Source of the DNA: Saccoglossus kowalevskii
Lineage: Eukaryota; Hemichordata; Enteropneusta; Harrimaniidae
Length of the DNA stretch: 54,532 nt
Reading direction: 5' to 3'
NCBI RefSeq assembly: GCF_000003605.2
Contig: NW_003144790.1
Location: 1 to 54,532, forward strand
Under the pieces are notes generated by a model that was given only the letters and a program-made list of their open reading frames with translations, was not told where the DNA came from and did no database searches. Shown in pieces: positions 1 through 12,200 of this stretch (the first letter of the stretch is position 1; the number at the start of each line of letters is the position of its first letter). Both the position numbers and the translations under genes were made by a program.

Positions 1-2081
1 CCCCGACCCTACCACTCCATACACAATGTAAACTACATCCCAAAACACCCTTTCACCCACGGTTACAACCGTGTTTCACCAGTGTATTCTATTTGACTTC
101 AGGAGAAATTGAAATAAACAAATTAATTATAATTTCAGCCTCTAGTTGACCACTGATTAAATAAACTACCTCGTCTTGATGTCAACTTGCAGTTATTCAT
201 TGCCTACATCAGTGACTTCAAAATATATGTTTCAATCCCAGGAATTTCACTCGCTGTTAATTGCATGGGAGTGCCAGTCTTTCATGAATTTCTATTGTCA
301 TGTCAATTTCTTGCAATTAGTCGGAACATGAAGCTGTAACCACATACCGCCTAGGTGCTGTAACCAAATCCTGGTATAAGCACCGGTTAGGCAGTCTTGA
401 ACTATGCATGTGAAGCCAGCTGAGAGGTATATCCAATCCTATCGATCTTTCATTGTTTGGTAACTATTTGCTGCAAATGCAACAAAAATCAATATAAAAA
501 ATATTACCCACACAGCATTCTACAGGTTACTTGTTATTTGTTGTGTCCAGGCGGTAACTAAATGGCGAAACTATTGCAAAATAATCTCGTTTTTTTCACC
601 ATCGCATATCACCGCATACAAACAAGACAAAGCTTATCTGAAAGTGCCTGACATAAAGTCCCACTTGAGCTGCATTTCAGAACAACTCAACGAATTTACT
701 TTTTGTACTTTATTAATAATCACTACCAAGTAATAATAATAATTGTTAAAAGCAGCATGATCGGATTGCGCTACCGTGATTATTTGCTACTAAGCAATGC
801 AGTGTTCGTTTTTTTAAAACTTCTTTTAGGAAAGCAAGAACGATGTTGGTTACTACTATTTGGACATTTTTCCTTTGATCGTACGGCAAAGACATGTGTT
901 TTCTAAGGAGTGAAACTTTATATACAGTCTGGAAAAAGGAAGTGGTACAGTGAATAAGTGCCAGACTGCAATGAGCTGCAAATGGTAATTGTGTAATACT
1001 GGTAGGCGTGCAGGCAATAACCTTTCTGTTAGAGGTTTCAAGTTTCGGATATCAGCAGGCATTGGCCTGACTGCTTCGTACGGTGTTACCCTTTTGTTTT
1101 ATTTTTCGTGAAATACTTCGACAGCTGAAAATCGCGAAATCAAATGTTTCCACAGCACACACCACTGTACAAGAGTACAAGAAGTAAATACGCCATGCTT
1201 GAAATGCTTGAACATCCAGGTCTTTGCATGAGAAAATTAATCAGTTTTTGTTTCTGTATTTGACTGTAGAACGAAACACGTCACAGGCAATTCATATCTT
1301 TTACAATAGATCGTTTTCGTTCATGCGTCGTATGTGTGTATTTATATTCTATTTTTGGATTCTTATTTTAGCCCTGAAATTATATTATGGAAAGATGTGA
1401 AAAAAGAAGGGACATTTTAGGATTGATCCCAATCTAGCATGTCATTTGTTGGAATTAGCTGATACACATTTCAGGTATGTTTTCTGAATTTCTAGAGTCT
1501 ATGACGAGATGCATTTACATGTGTAAAAAAGGATGAAACAGAAGTATAAAAAGTACTTTGGATGAAGATTTACTGTACTTGGAAACTGTTGATTTTCTGT
1601 TATTCAGGTTGATCAATACAGTATCACAAAGTATTTAGAAATCGCTGATACTTATTTTTTTCTTGGTGCATTGCACAATTAAAAATTACATGCACTCATT
1701 GCATCTTCATAACTATCTCTGTCTAACACATGGGCAATAGAACAGAATTCCTGAGTGTACACTTTGATCGCACCAAGACGACAAAACTGTGATCAGTCTT
1801 AATCACTTCAATTTTACAGTGAACTGAATTGATGGCACATTTACGAGTTGACTTATAGTCAAACTACATTTACATTATTTTATATTTATATATACATTTA
1901 AAATTGAATTAAATGTTGCCAATTTCCTGCTTAGGATCCTGCTATTGACATGTATTATGTATGATACTTTCAAGATCATGCTTGAAACATATACTAGCAA
2001 CACAATCTCTTTTTGATAATTTTGTGTTCATTTACTATATTAGGTATTCTGATGAAATGCTGCCACATCATATCATTCGGA
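1..2081. other. No gene recognised
   Basis: AT-rich sequence with many stops in all frames. The short open frames near 703-1062 are under 70 codons, lack convincing splice sites and have no recognisable motif. I see nothing that I can name here. Confidence 0.5.
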
Positions 2082-2881
2082 AATGGCCACCTCAACACCA
2101 CTGGTTAGGAATACAAAACGTGATAGACTGGAATATTTTCGACGCCTGTAAAGAAACAATGTAAAAGGGAATTGCTTCTTTCCCCTATTCCGGAGTACTA
2201 GTATGTTGGATGTAACTGGGATCAGTGAAAATAGTGATCCAACTTTCAAGCCCGATCTGCAAGAAGAAATAGTACAAACAAGTGAAGTTGACCAGAAAGA
2301 ATATCAGCAAGATGGTTTCATGAATGTAGATTCCACTGCAGAAGAAACACATACCCCCGATATTCATTCAAATGATCTGTGTCCCACACTCAATACATCT
2401 GTTAGTATGAAAGTGGATCTATCCCAAGACATTTCCAGACATGTTTTACAACTTTCAGACTCTGAGTAGATTTGAATTCTTCCGATGAATCTGAGGTGCA
2501 AGATGTTTATGAGTCGTGTGCATGGGGTTCAGGAGAAATTCAGAATTCGTTCCATCATGATACCATACTTGAGGTGATGTATCATCCAATGATGAGGTGC
2601 TATAGCAAATTGAAGAAATCAAGTAGAAGTGATGGCATGACATTTTACTTGAATCATTTTGTATGCGGGAATCCGGTCAGATGCATGAAAGCAAAATGCT
2701 GTTGTGGAAATGGCTCTGTTCAAAAAACCCAGCTGACTTCCCTCTTCATAAGCAGCTAGCAATATCTAGTATTATAGAAGAACTTTTCAACCATTTAAAT
2801 GATGAAGAAATACATTGCATCAAAACTTTTCCTGTAATCAAGCTCACAAGAGTCAAAAATATCAATTTAGACCAAAAATGA
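2082..2881 (+). pseudogene. Decayed coding stretch of unknown family, acidic Ser/Asp/Glu-rich
   Basis: I do not recognise the protein. From the ATG at 2082 one frame runs to 2469, interrupted by a single TAA at 2148. It ends in an acidic run (LQLSDSE) and then hits TAG. The same style of sequence (DLNSSDESEVQDVYES) resumes in another frame just downstream and continues to 2759 with a cysteine-containing tail (KAKCCCGNG). A third frame from 2663 to 2881 reads SSIIEELFNHLNDEE, which also looks protein-like. Three frames taking over from one another, with matching composition, suggest one decayed or badly assembled coding region rather than three genes. It could be a transposon-derived protein or a host gene. 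No start or splice evidence is good enough to model it as functional. Confidence 0.3.
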
Positions 2882-3296
2882 CACAAAAAAACACACCAAA
2901 AATTAATGTTTCAAAGCCCAAATTTTAATCGGGTCCATATCTCATGTCACTTTATAAGATCTCTCACTTTAAAAAAACATAACATCAAAACTTTTTTGGT
3001 AATTGAGCTCACCAAAGATGACTGACGACGGAAAAAGTGCCACGTATACCTTACCCTCAACTAAAGTCTACGGGCAAGGCAAAAACTACAGCGGAAACTG
3101 ATTGAGCGTGCACTTTCATCTGAACAAGACATGACGTGATCAGACAAAAGTACACGTTCAATTCGTTTCGCTGTAATAGGTTTGTCACATTGTATCTGCC
3201 TGGTCCAACATGTAAACTGAATTCAATGTAAATTACAGAAAATGTGAAAAAATTTGAAGCAACATTTTGGTGGAAAAAGTATTTGGCGTTCAAGGG

Positions 3297-3569
3297 TTAA
3301 TACTCTATAAAACCCATGTATCGACCATCTGGTGATGGATAGACTGCTCTTACTTGAAGGACGGCACAAGAAGGTACAACTCTGCGGTTACCTCGCCCAA
3401 GTCGCCCATTCTGCCAGAGGATGAAACTTCTATAGGCAGCTTTCCTGAAGGCATTATTGGTTCGATGGGGTGTGCTTGCCCTCAGATAGGAACTGTTTAG
3501 AATTCCAAGTCGGCTATGTACTACCTTGTCCCACGCTTTTTTGCAGAACGACACTAAACAAAGTATCAA
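3297..3569 (-). CDS. Partial exon, P2X7 ballast-domain-like C-terminus
   Basis: The minus-strand frame ending at the TAA at 3297-3299 contains the sequence order FRKAAYRSFILWQNGRLGRG, then RRVVPSCAV, then a final YPSPDGRYMGFIEY. This matches the closing part of the cysteine-rich cytoplasmic (ballast) domain of vertebrate P2X7 receptors, which has an AYRxxxxW...LPSCxxxxIRxxFP...GxYxGF pattern. Many stand-alone invertebrate proteins share it. The N-terminal zinc-binding Cys/His part of that domain is not visible in this frame. Two in-frame TAG codons lie directly upstream of 3569, and a neighbouring frame (3514-3774) overlaps it, so the exon start is unresolved. No P2X channel segments are seen nearby, so this is a domain-only protein, a last exon, or a pseudogene fragment. 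It lies on the same strand as, and downstream of, the CXC gene at 5044-6101; whether they form one transcript is open. Confidence 0.55.
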   Translation of the reverse strand: MILCLVSFCKKAWDKVVHSRLGILNSSYLRASTPHRTNNAFRKAAYRSFILWQNGRLGRGNRRVVPSCAVLQVRAVYPSPDGRYMGFIEY

Positions 3570-4346
3570 CTACTACATTATGCCATAACACAGCCATATT
3601 CACATGGCTATGGAAAAAAAACAGCAGACATACCATCCATCGAGCGAATTCCGTCGTCGTATAGGGATTAAACTTGATAAAGAACATACAACAAAAACTT
3701 ACTACAAGGGACATATTACATAAACATACACATACACATACAAACATACAAGTGTTTCGAAAAAGAGTGAGCATAACATGAAGTGAAACCTGTACAATAT
3801 GTTGTCTTCACTGTTATTTGTGGAATATTCCTGAGTTCCTGCAGTATGACATACAGCATAAATGTCTGGTTCTAAAGCTCTCGTCTCAAATATTATTGCT
3901 TCTAAATCAAGTTTTTGGGATAGTGGAATTCATACATAGTAAATCGATTCTAGAATTTTAAAATTGCAATATTTTAGAATACCAACCTATCCAAATAATT
4001 TGGCCAGATCTTCAGTTACATGAAAGTTTCCAAGCCATTAAAAATGTCAAGTTGCATACTACTAAAGTAGGAATTTCAAATGGGAGGGGTGTTATTAATT
4101 GCAACACTAGCAGTTGATACTCGTCCCTATGTTTTTTTGCGCAGAGATCCCTGGGAAAAGGAATGACTACAGAAATGGTCAACAATTAGTGGTCAGTTTT
4201 AATTGTCATCTTGACTGAAATGTTTATCAAAATTATAGCACTGATAGAGTGGGCGACAGCACAAAAATCCTTTGGAGAATGGGATTTATCATCGAATGCA
4301 ACTTACCAAATCATCTATCCTAGGGTTTCATCTGTTTGTAACTCAG

Positions 4347-4419
4347 GGGCTGGAACAGGGATCAATAAGGGCTGGAACAGGGATCAATAAGGGCTGGAAC
4401 AGGGATCAATAAGGGCTGG
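4347..4419. repeat. 22-bp tandem repeat, three full copies
   Basis: GGGCTGGAACAGGGATCAAT followed by AA occurs at 4347-4368, 4369-4390 and 4391-4412 with no mismatch, and a partial GGGCTGG follows. Downstream bases (GAGGCTGGTCTGCTGTCACA) look like more diverged material. It lies in the region 3' of the CXC gene. Confidence 0.9.
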
Positions 4420-4544
4420 TCTACCGTGACATTTTGAGGCTGGTCTGCTGTCACATCCTAAGGCACGTCTGTCACATCCTGTGTATAGAAGCACATTTTT
4501 ATGATGTAATAGGAAAACAAGTAATCTTATTTATTTTTGTTTAT

Positions 4545-4673
4545 TCAAAGTTGCAATTTTTTCTTAAAAAAAAACAAGAGAGAACCTAGAAAAACTGTCC
4601 ATACCATAATAGAAACTTCAACAGGCACACCATGATGATCAGCACCTGGTAAACTAGTGCCTTTTTCCTCGTC
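4545..4673 (-). other. Possible alternative terminal exon of the CXC gene
   Basis: On the minus strand an acceptor (GAAAATCAG) at 4674-4676 opens a frame reading DEEKGTSLPGADHHGVPVEV and on to a TGA at 4545-4547. That stop overlaps an AATAAA poly(A) signal at 4540-4545, and a second AATAAA follows at 4530-4535. A possible GT donor after 4605 would instead pass it on to a further exon. It joins in phase 0 if exon 4 of the CXC gene ends at the GC donor AAG/GCAAGT (after 5065). The polypyrimidine tract is weak, so this is a suggestion only. Confidence 0.35.
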
Positions 4674-5043
4674 CTGATTTTCAGTTGAATAACACAATAA
4701 CACAATTGAATAATTACAGAGGGATGCAGGACGGACTTGGTGATTGGAGAATTATTTGTTTTTAATTTCAGGAGTCACCGGACATATTTTGTCATGTTGT
4801 AACACTGGGCAAAAGAACAACATTCAATTTAAAAACGTCCGTTTCCTTGGTAACTGCAGCTTCTTAAAAATTGAATCAATCTTAATGCAGTAGTATCTTG
4901 CTCTCATTTGATCCATAATTAAACGTTGATATCTAATGCTCAATAATTTCCTATAGTATGGTAACAATTTCATTAGTCAATTCGTTTTGGAAATAAAAAG
5001 AAATTGATGAAAAGATACCCCTGTTATAATGGGGGAAATATTG

Positions 5044-6101
5044 TCAGATAGTGTTTAAACTTGCCTTATTTGTACATTTTTTCTTGGAACATTTGCATCT
5101 TTCAGTGCAGGCTGACTTCCCTTTCCTACAATTACAACTCCTCTTGCACATGCCCTTGCAGGAACACTTGGGAGAAAACAAAATGTATTTGGCTATCTGT
5201 TGATGAAACAAGACAATGTGAAATGGTTGTCAATGTCTAAATTACATATTACTTACTGTAACACTTTCAACCACCTGTCTGCCAAACACGTCACCATTTT
5301 GGATTCTTGGAGGACTTTCCATAACTCGAAATCTCCCGATGTATTTTGTTTTCTACAAGATAAATTATGAAAAAAGTTCCAGATACAATCATCATAAAAT
5401 AGTCTCATGGAAAAAAGAACAAGTTTATTGTACCTGTGCCACTTCTACATTTACAGCAACTACCTCAGGATTTTCCATATTGGCGAACACTTGAGCTGCT
5501 GCACTAAATTCCTGTATGAAACAAATGCAAAACACAGATTATATGTGTGTTCCCATTACACATGTATGGGCTAGGGTTAGCAATAATCCAATATCGGCTA
5601 GACCCAGTTGCATTCATGCATGTTAGGGTCCTGAGTTAGTACAAACTAAGGAACGATGCCACACTTAGTAAAAATACAAATTATCAATGTTTTTTATCTA
5701 TGCTTTCCCGATAACAATGGTGGTACTGTGGTTATTCATACTATAACAATACTAGTGCAGACAGTTTTAGTTGCAGAATAACAGGAAGTAGTACATATGC
5801 TTGCTGTCTATCCGTTCAAGTCTCACAATGCACCCACATTGCTTGTTTTGTTAGAAATGACCATTACTTTTATGGGAATGACATACAAAAAACATTAACA
5901 ATGAATATAATAGTAAATATTTGCAATCAAGACCATATTTACAGCTATTGTGTACACCCAAGAGGGTACTTAGCCTGAGCTAATTGTTTCACCCTGGGCG
6001 AAGGGCTGGATCAGGTATCAAAAGCTGACCAGATTTAGCTAGGATAAAATAGATGTACAGCTCATAGTACTTACATCAAAACTTGAATTGAGAACATCCA
6101 T
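5044..6101 (-). CDS. Small CXC-type cysteine-rich protein, four coding exons
   Basis: The coding exons are 6075-6101, 5434-5511, 5257-5352 and 5044-5196. All have GT/AG borders, all junctions are phase 0, and the product is 117 aa. The ATG at 6101 follows an in-frame TAA in the leader. A possible 5' UTR exon at 6198-6224 carries a short uORF. The last exon has nine cysteines spaced C-x-C-x3-C-x3-C-x-C-x6-C-x3-C-x-C-x4-C (residues about 78-108) in a Lys/Arg-rich context. This is close to one CXC/CRC motif of the Tesmin and chromokinesin type, which binds zinc and in some proteins DNA. Residues 1-67 are not recognised. A GC donor (AAG/GCAAGT) at the end of the cysteine motif offers an alternative route to the exon at 4545-4673 (about 153 aa). 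No frame break is seen. A nuclear, nucleic-acid-related role is inference from the motif only. Confidence 0.6.
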
Positions 6102-7029
6102 CTTTTCTTACAAGTTTTTAATAGACCTAGAAACAGAATGAACAATTCATTGAAAAATAAGAATGAACTTCGCCACAGCCCCACTGTATGCAGTTACCTG
6201 TCTGTCGCTCAGTTTAGACATGCACTGAAAGTTGCCAATAACATGTAAATAATTTTACTTGAAAGGCTAAATTTAAACAAACCTGACCACTTTTGACTGG
6301 AATTTTTCTCCAATTTACAAAATAACAATTTAAATGAGGAACAAAAACAGATAGCTGAATATTCATTTCAGTATTGTTTTCTACTGTTCATTTTCTGGCT
6401 GTAAGCATGATGGACTGTAACTAAGACCTAATTATGTGGATGTAACAGGTAGATTTTCTTTTTTAATAGAAACTTTTATGAAGTTAAATATTCTATTTAT
6501 CATTAGAAAGTCTGGGAGAGATGGTGAAATGCAGACAACAAATTATAAAATTTTGAAAAACAAAATCTACATGCAACCTTACAGAAAAAAATTGAAAACA
6601 TACTTGAAAGAGAAAATCACAGCAACACTGTCATGAAAAAAAAATGTAGCCCATAACTAGGTGACGGAATAAAATAATGTTTACACAAGTTCAACCCCCC
6701 CCCCCAAAAAAAATTCTTTTTTCCACCCTATTACCAAATATAAATGTAATCACAGAAATATTCGCATCACAAATCAAAAATGGGTTGCTAACTGGGATTG
6801 ATGAAAGGTTTACCACATGCACCAAATATATACTAGTAGTATACCAGTTATATGTGCTACACTTGAAATCTCCAATTAGAAATAGAATACTGGTTTCAGA
6901 ATTATATGTATTGTAATTGTGTGTAAATGCCACATTTGCTATGAAAATTAATTACAGTAAAAAATGTCAAACGACTCTAATTATATGCTCAAGAATATGG
7001 CACATGTAAAGTGAAATTTAAAGTGGTCC

Positions 7030-7800
7030 AAAAATAAAAACATCGAAGACAATCGTACCTCCACGTGTATAATCATCACTCAACAACAACAATTGACAGC
7101 GTGACCTCAGACAACGGCAGCCATCTTGAGTGTTTGTTTACATTTTCGATTCACAACTTTCTAGCAAAACTAGTACACATATTTATCAACGGCAATTTTC
7201 AAATTCATTCGATCTGCCATATTAGTACAGTGTCGCTGGGTATACTTTTCGAGAACTACGATCAAAATTATCAATTTTGTTGTGCACAGCGAGAGCCGCC
7301 GCCACGAGTGGAGGTACTGTTTTGTTGACATTCGTCGGACAATTCTCAGCCACAATCAAACACGGCGAACAACTAATACGAAAAACCCATGGAGTGTCTG
7401 TAAATGGTGTTGCTAGGTTGAATACACTATTATTCCTGTTGTAAATACGATGAAATAGCCGTGAATAGCACGGTTCGATCCTCAAATAAAAACACATAAG
7501 CAGTATACTCCCATACAATGATCGACTGAGACAATCGGCAAAATACAGAAACGAAATAACGACGCGTAACTTTGTCGAGAGAGAGAGAGTTGCTACCATC
7601 GACAAGCGAGATCGTACTGGCGACTTTCCATGGATTTCCCATAGTTATAGCCAAGAAACCGGTTGTTCACCAGATGTTTTTTTTCAACGGGAAGTTTAAC
7701 AGTACGCACTGTTGTTTGAAAAGACCGGAAGTTAACAGTCTGAAGTCAATGTGGCGCAACGTCCGGTTTAAACAACCATAGACCGTCGTCCAAAACCTTT
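7030..7800. promoter_or_regulatory. CpG-containing stretch, possible bidirectional promoter region
   Basis: This stretch is richer in CG dinucleotides and in G+C than its surroundings. It lies between the minus-strand CXC gene (5' end near 6.2 kb) and the plus-strand broken gene beginning near 8.2 kb, a layout that fits divergent promoters. The open frames inside (7065-7328, 7222-7605) show no recognisable protein and overlap on opposite strands. The call rests only on composition and position. Confidence 0.3.
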
Positions 7801-8550
7801 AACCGAGGTTTCCCCGAAGTCGCATTTGTAAGTAAATGCATCTTGGCCAGTGGAATTGAGTCTGTGGCACACTCACCCAGGGTAGGGGTCGACCCTTTTG
7901 ATGTTCCAGCCTAAGGTTTATTCAGTTGTTTGCTGGGGGGGGGGGTATATGATGATCTCCGAAATCCTGTTTTTCAGCTTTCTGATCTGATATCTACTAC
8001 GTATTTTTGTGTATTAATTGATTCTGACAAAGGAGATGCATTATATTAATAAGACATTTTTGTATTCAATTTGCCACGCTAATCGAATAGATTGTTATAT
8101 TAAACTAGTCCTGATAGTCATTTTGTGGTATATTTTCACTACCGGTAAATCTAAATCAAGACAAAATGATGATGTGCATAGAATGTGTAGTTTATTATTT
8201 GGATCCATCGGATATTGGAACAAGTTCCTGATGTGTTGGTGGAAAAGAACGAATTGGGGTGCCTATGTTTAAGGAGCATACTAATCTTCAGTGTTTTCTC
8301 AAACATAGTATCTCATATGCTGGTCTTCAAGATGAAGCAGATAAACGTGAAATTGGCTCATCTATTGATGATCAGCAGATTAGGGAAAAATACAACGGAT
8401 GGAACCAAAGCATATTCTATCAATACACAAACCCTGTGGGATAATGAGAGACCACTATTAAGTTCCTTTGAAGGATCATTATTGCAAGGTAAAAATATAG
8501 AACTGATAGTTAATATTGGTTTAACTTGAAACTTTGTTAGAATTGTTGTA

Positions 8551-8625
8551 TTAACACAATCACACCTGGATGTTTGTTGCCATGTGTTATATGTGTTTTT
8601 TTACTTCTAGGTGTGATTGTGTTAA
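8551..8625. repeat. Perfect 17-bp inverted repeat in an intron
   Basis: The arms TTAACACAATCACACCT (8551-8567) and AGGTGTGATTGTGTTAA (8609-8625) are exact reverse complements separated by 41 bp. The pair lies wholly inside the 173-bp intron 8489-8661 of the broken gene. RNA from either strand could form a stable hairpin. It may be the remnant of a very small inverted-repeat element. Confidence 0.9.
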
Positions 8626-9251
8626 AGTAATATTGGTGTGTTGCCTATTTTTTCCTTGCAGTGAATATTTTACAGAAGCAAACAGTTTTTTTGAGGGAGT
8701 CGCCAATAATCAAAATTGTACAGAAAAGAGGTGCAATTGAAAAGGAGATAGAACCCCCCCCCCCCGCAAGGAAACATGCTGGAAGGAAACGTTCTCTAAA
8801 TAAAATTGAGGATGAAAAACTGGTAAACAAATTGAAGAAAGGTGAAGATGTTGATATCACACATGGCAATATGAGATATAACACATGGAAATATGAGACA
8901 GAAGCAAACTTTGGAAACAGTGAGAGAAGGTTATTTGTTACTCTTATTTTGTACTCTCTTTCTTTTGTTTACATTTATACTGATAATACCGGGTAATATA
9001 ATTTAATTTTGATTGTACTACTAAAAGAAAATACTGTAATCCCTTAGAAATGACATGTTTTATGCCATGACAGTGACCTCTGACCTTTCTAGAAATGGAA
9101 AACATTTTTTACTTATTAAGAACAGAACACCACAAGCAAGAATTTCTTACTTCAAGGATAGTAAGTAACATTAATATTTAGCTAACAAGGTGAACATTTC
9201 CTATTCAGTTTCACTGGGTGAAATGATGTGTTGTTTTTGACATTGTATTAG

Positions 9252-9271
9252 AATCTAATAGCTATTAGATT
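9252..9271. repeat. Perfect 20-bp palindrome
   Basis: AATCTAATAGCTATTAGATT equals its own reverse complement. It lies in the intron between the exon-like blocks at 9093-9160 and 9338-9534. AT-rich palindromes of this length can arise by chance in DNA of this composition, but 20 bp is notable. Confidence 0.85.
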
Positions 9272-12200
9272 GTGATAATTGCGAAGAGAGGGATGACAAG
9301 CTGAATTTATATCATGAATTTAAAATATTCATTTCAGAATATTATGTAAAATCATGTGGGAAGCTACGACAACAAGAGGAAAAAGGAATCAAAGTGATAA
9401 TATGCAGTGTCAAATGAAAAGTATGCACAACTGGAAAGAGAAGCTCAGAAACAGTGAAAATAGGGAATGGGATAGTGACCGTGACCAGGATAGCGATCAT
9501 GATACTGACATGGACATGAGCATGTAAGCTTAACTTGTGTAATGTTGTTTACATTGGAAATGTGATGTAATTCTGTGACTGTAAACAGTGATAATCTTAG
9601 TTTATGTGGTATTATTTTTAGATGACACAAGGTTCAGTTTGTACAAGATGACAGTGTTTTGGAGCAAGATGTGAATTTATCTGATGATAACAGAAAACAG
9701 ACTGCAGTGATCTTTCAACTTTATCCCACCTAACTGGCAGCAATTCTTCATGGCATGATTCAGACAGTGACATTGACCCAAAAACTATAATTTTCCCAGT
9801 TACAATACAGAAAGTAGATTATGTTTGTACAAGACTTAATGAACTTTTCCAATCTGGTAAAATTCCAAGAGACAGGATATTGTAGAAGCATCTCAATGAC
9901 GTAACATATGCGCTTGTAGAACCTAACCACCAGTATGATAGAGGTGTGGTAGAATTATTTTAATACAGTGAAACATCTTGGTGGAGAAAGGACAGTGAAA
10001 TTTCTTTGTGGTCCAATGTGGCATGGCTGCGGAAGAGGTGGTACAATGAATCTTGACTCTGCTAAACTTAACTTTGGTGGACCATCTATAACAACACCAA
10101 AGAAAAACACCACTGGTTATACAACTACAAGTGGGATGGTAAAACCATGGATGAGCTCTTTACAGAAACTACTAGTGTGTGAGCCTCAAGTGTCTGTCAA
10201 TCCACTAATTTAAAATTCCAGTGTTAAGGTTTTTGGTGCTTCAGTGGCAAATGATGGTACAGCCCTGAAACCCTCAATTCACCATGATGAAAAACAGTAA
10301 ATCAATGTTGGATTGGAAAATCCAGTTGATATAAATTTTGTCAAAGAAAACCCAAATCCTGATCATAAATATCTTAAAGACCATGTGGTAACTGAAGCCA
10401 ATGTTAGTTATATGACCACACTTGATAACAATATTGATATGCCTGTCAGTGTTAAATTTGTTCCAAAACGTGGCAAGACTGGTGAGCAAATGAAAAAAAC
10501 AGTTCCTGAATGATGTAAATATAGTTCAAATTTGTCTGTCATGCCTACGGCATGCATCATTATAATGCTATTGACTTGGATTCAGTGAATGCTTGTAAAA
10601 ACTTCTGTGATGTTTGTTATTAACACTGAAAATGTGTGTGCTAAATGCAAGGATATGGAACACAGTAACCATTTCCACCACTGAGAGCATATGGAAATTG
10701 TCTTGACTTCTCAAAACAGTGCATCAAAATAGTAGTTTTGGTGGTAACTGCTAATTGTGAGGCAGGAAACAAGAAGGCATTTGAAATGATTATTGAAGAC
10801 AAAGAAAATGGTTTACTGCCACAAGAATTTGTGTTTGTGTGCCTTCCTGATGCTGTCCATGTTAACAAAAGTCTGAAATGTAGTTTTGCAAATTGGATGT
10901 TACTTTTGTTTGGGAAACGATCAGCTCTGTCTGTACTGCATACATTGCGTGGCGCTGACTCAACTCTACGTAAAATTGTACCACGCGATACTGTGGTAAA
11001 CAAAGATCTCATGGATGTGGATTGTATCCTCCATATAACTAAAGAAGATGTCTTGACTACTTTGTGATGTGAATTTTGTTGTACATAGTATTGTACCAGA
11101 TAAATATTAGATAAGTGATACTAACAAAGTCGGAATTTATCCTCACCCAGTTGCCATCACTAATGAGTCCACTATTATAAGTGCAAGTGATAGCAGCAGG
11201 ACATTTTTTACAATCAATCTAGAGAAAGATGGATTTGTCCATACCCAAAAGATGTTTGGACAGTGACTTCAATGTGTATAAATAATGACAATCTTTATAT
11301 TTCATATAAAGGATATCCAGGCGGTGTATTGTTTATCAACATGGAAGACCTTAGTGAGCACCAGCTTTTGATAAATGGTACAATAGAGTGTGTAGAGAGT
11401 TCTCACATCGCCAAATACAGAGAAGGAATTGTATTCAATGACACAGCTAGCCGTCAAGTAAAGGCTAAGCAACCAAAGAACAAAGCCATTGTTCTTGCTG
11501 GTAATGGTAATGAAGGCAATTCTGATGAAGTCTGTTGTACAAGGCTTTTTCTGTTCACTTGACAAATCAGCCTGTTTCCAAATTGTCTATACAACAGGCA
11601 ATAGAACATGTATCCACTCTTAATGATTATTTATTGAGGGCAGAAGATGCAGTCAGGCAATCAACAGGGTTCCGTGGAAATACAAATGGGCCAGAAGGAA
11701 CTGTTTCTCACAAAACTAGGTTATCTGTCTCAATGATACTTGAGCAGTTGAGAGAATTACAGGATTTTATACAGACAATTAATGTGGGATACAGAATAGA
11801 TCTGTTTGACTGTACAAGCTGAGAACCTTCATGCTGTTGGCCACTTCAAAGACCAGTTTTCATTTGTTAACATTATGCCAGAAATCTATCTAATACAGTT
11901 TATGGAATTTTAAAGAGGGTTGTTCTATGGGCAGCATACTATTTCATAAAAGAAATCTCATATTACCCAATCAGTACTCAAGTTATACCTTTGAATAATT
12001 TCCCAAAACTACATCAATCAAAGGTACAGATGTAAGAATGGGCTATAGAACATGGACAATGTGTGAATCAGAAAACAGTGAAGCAGGAAACTACACAATT
12101 CAATGCTGGTACATTACCACTGAACATGAAAAGAGTTTCAACAAGAGCAAGTAGTATTTCCAGATGTCACTGAACAACCACATGTTGAGCCTGAGATACG

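Noticed and set aside
6198-6221. Upstream ATG (MSKLSDRQ) as the true start of the CXC protein
   Set aside because: Using the good acceptor at 6127-6129 it stops after two more codons. Fusion to the 6101 ATG would need a poor AAAAG acceptor, so it was kept only as a uORF.
7065-7654. Overlapping ORFs of 61-127 codons on both strands
   Set aside because: They overlap each other, lack motifs and coincide with a CG-richer patch where stops are rarer.
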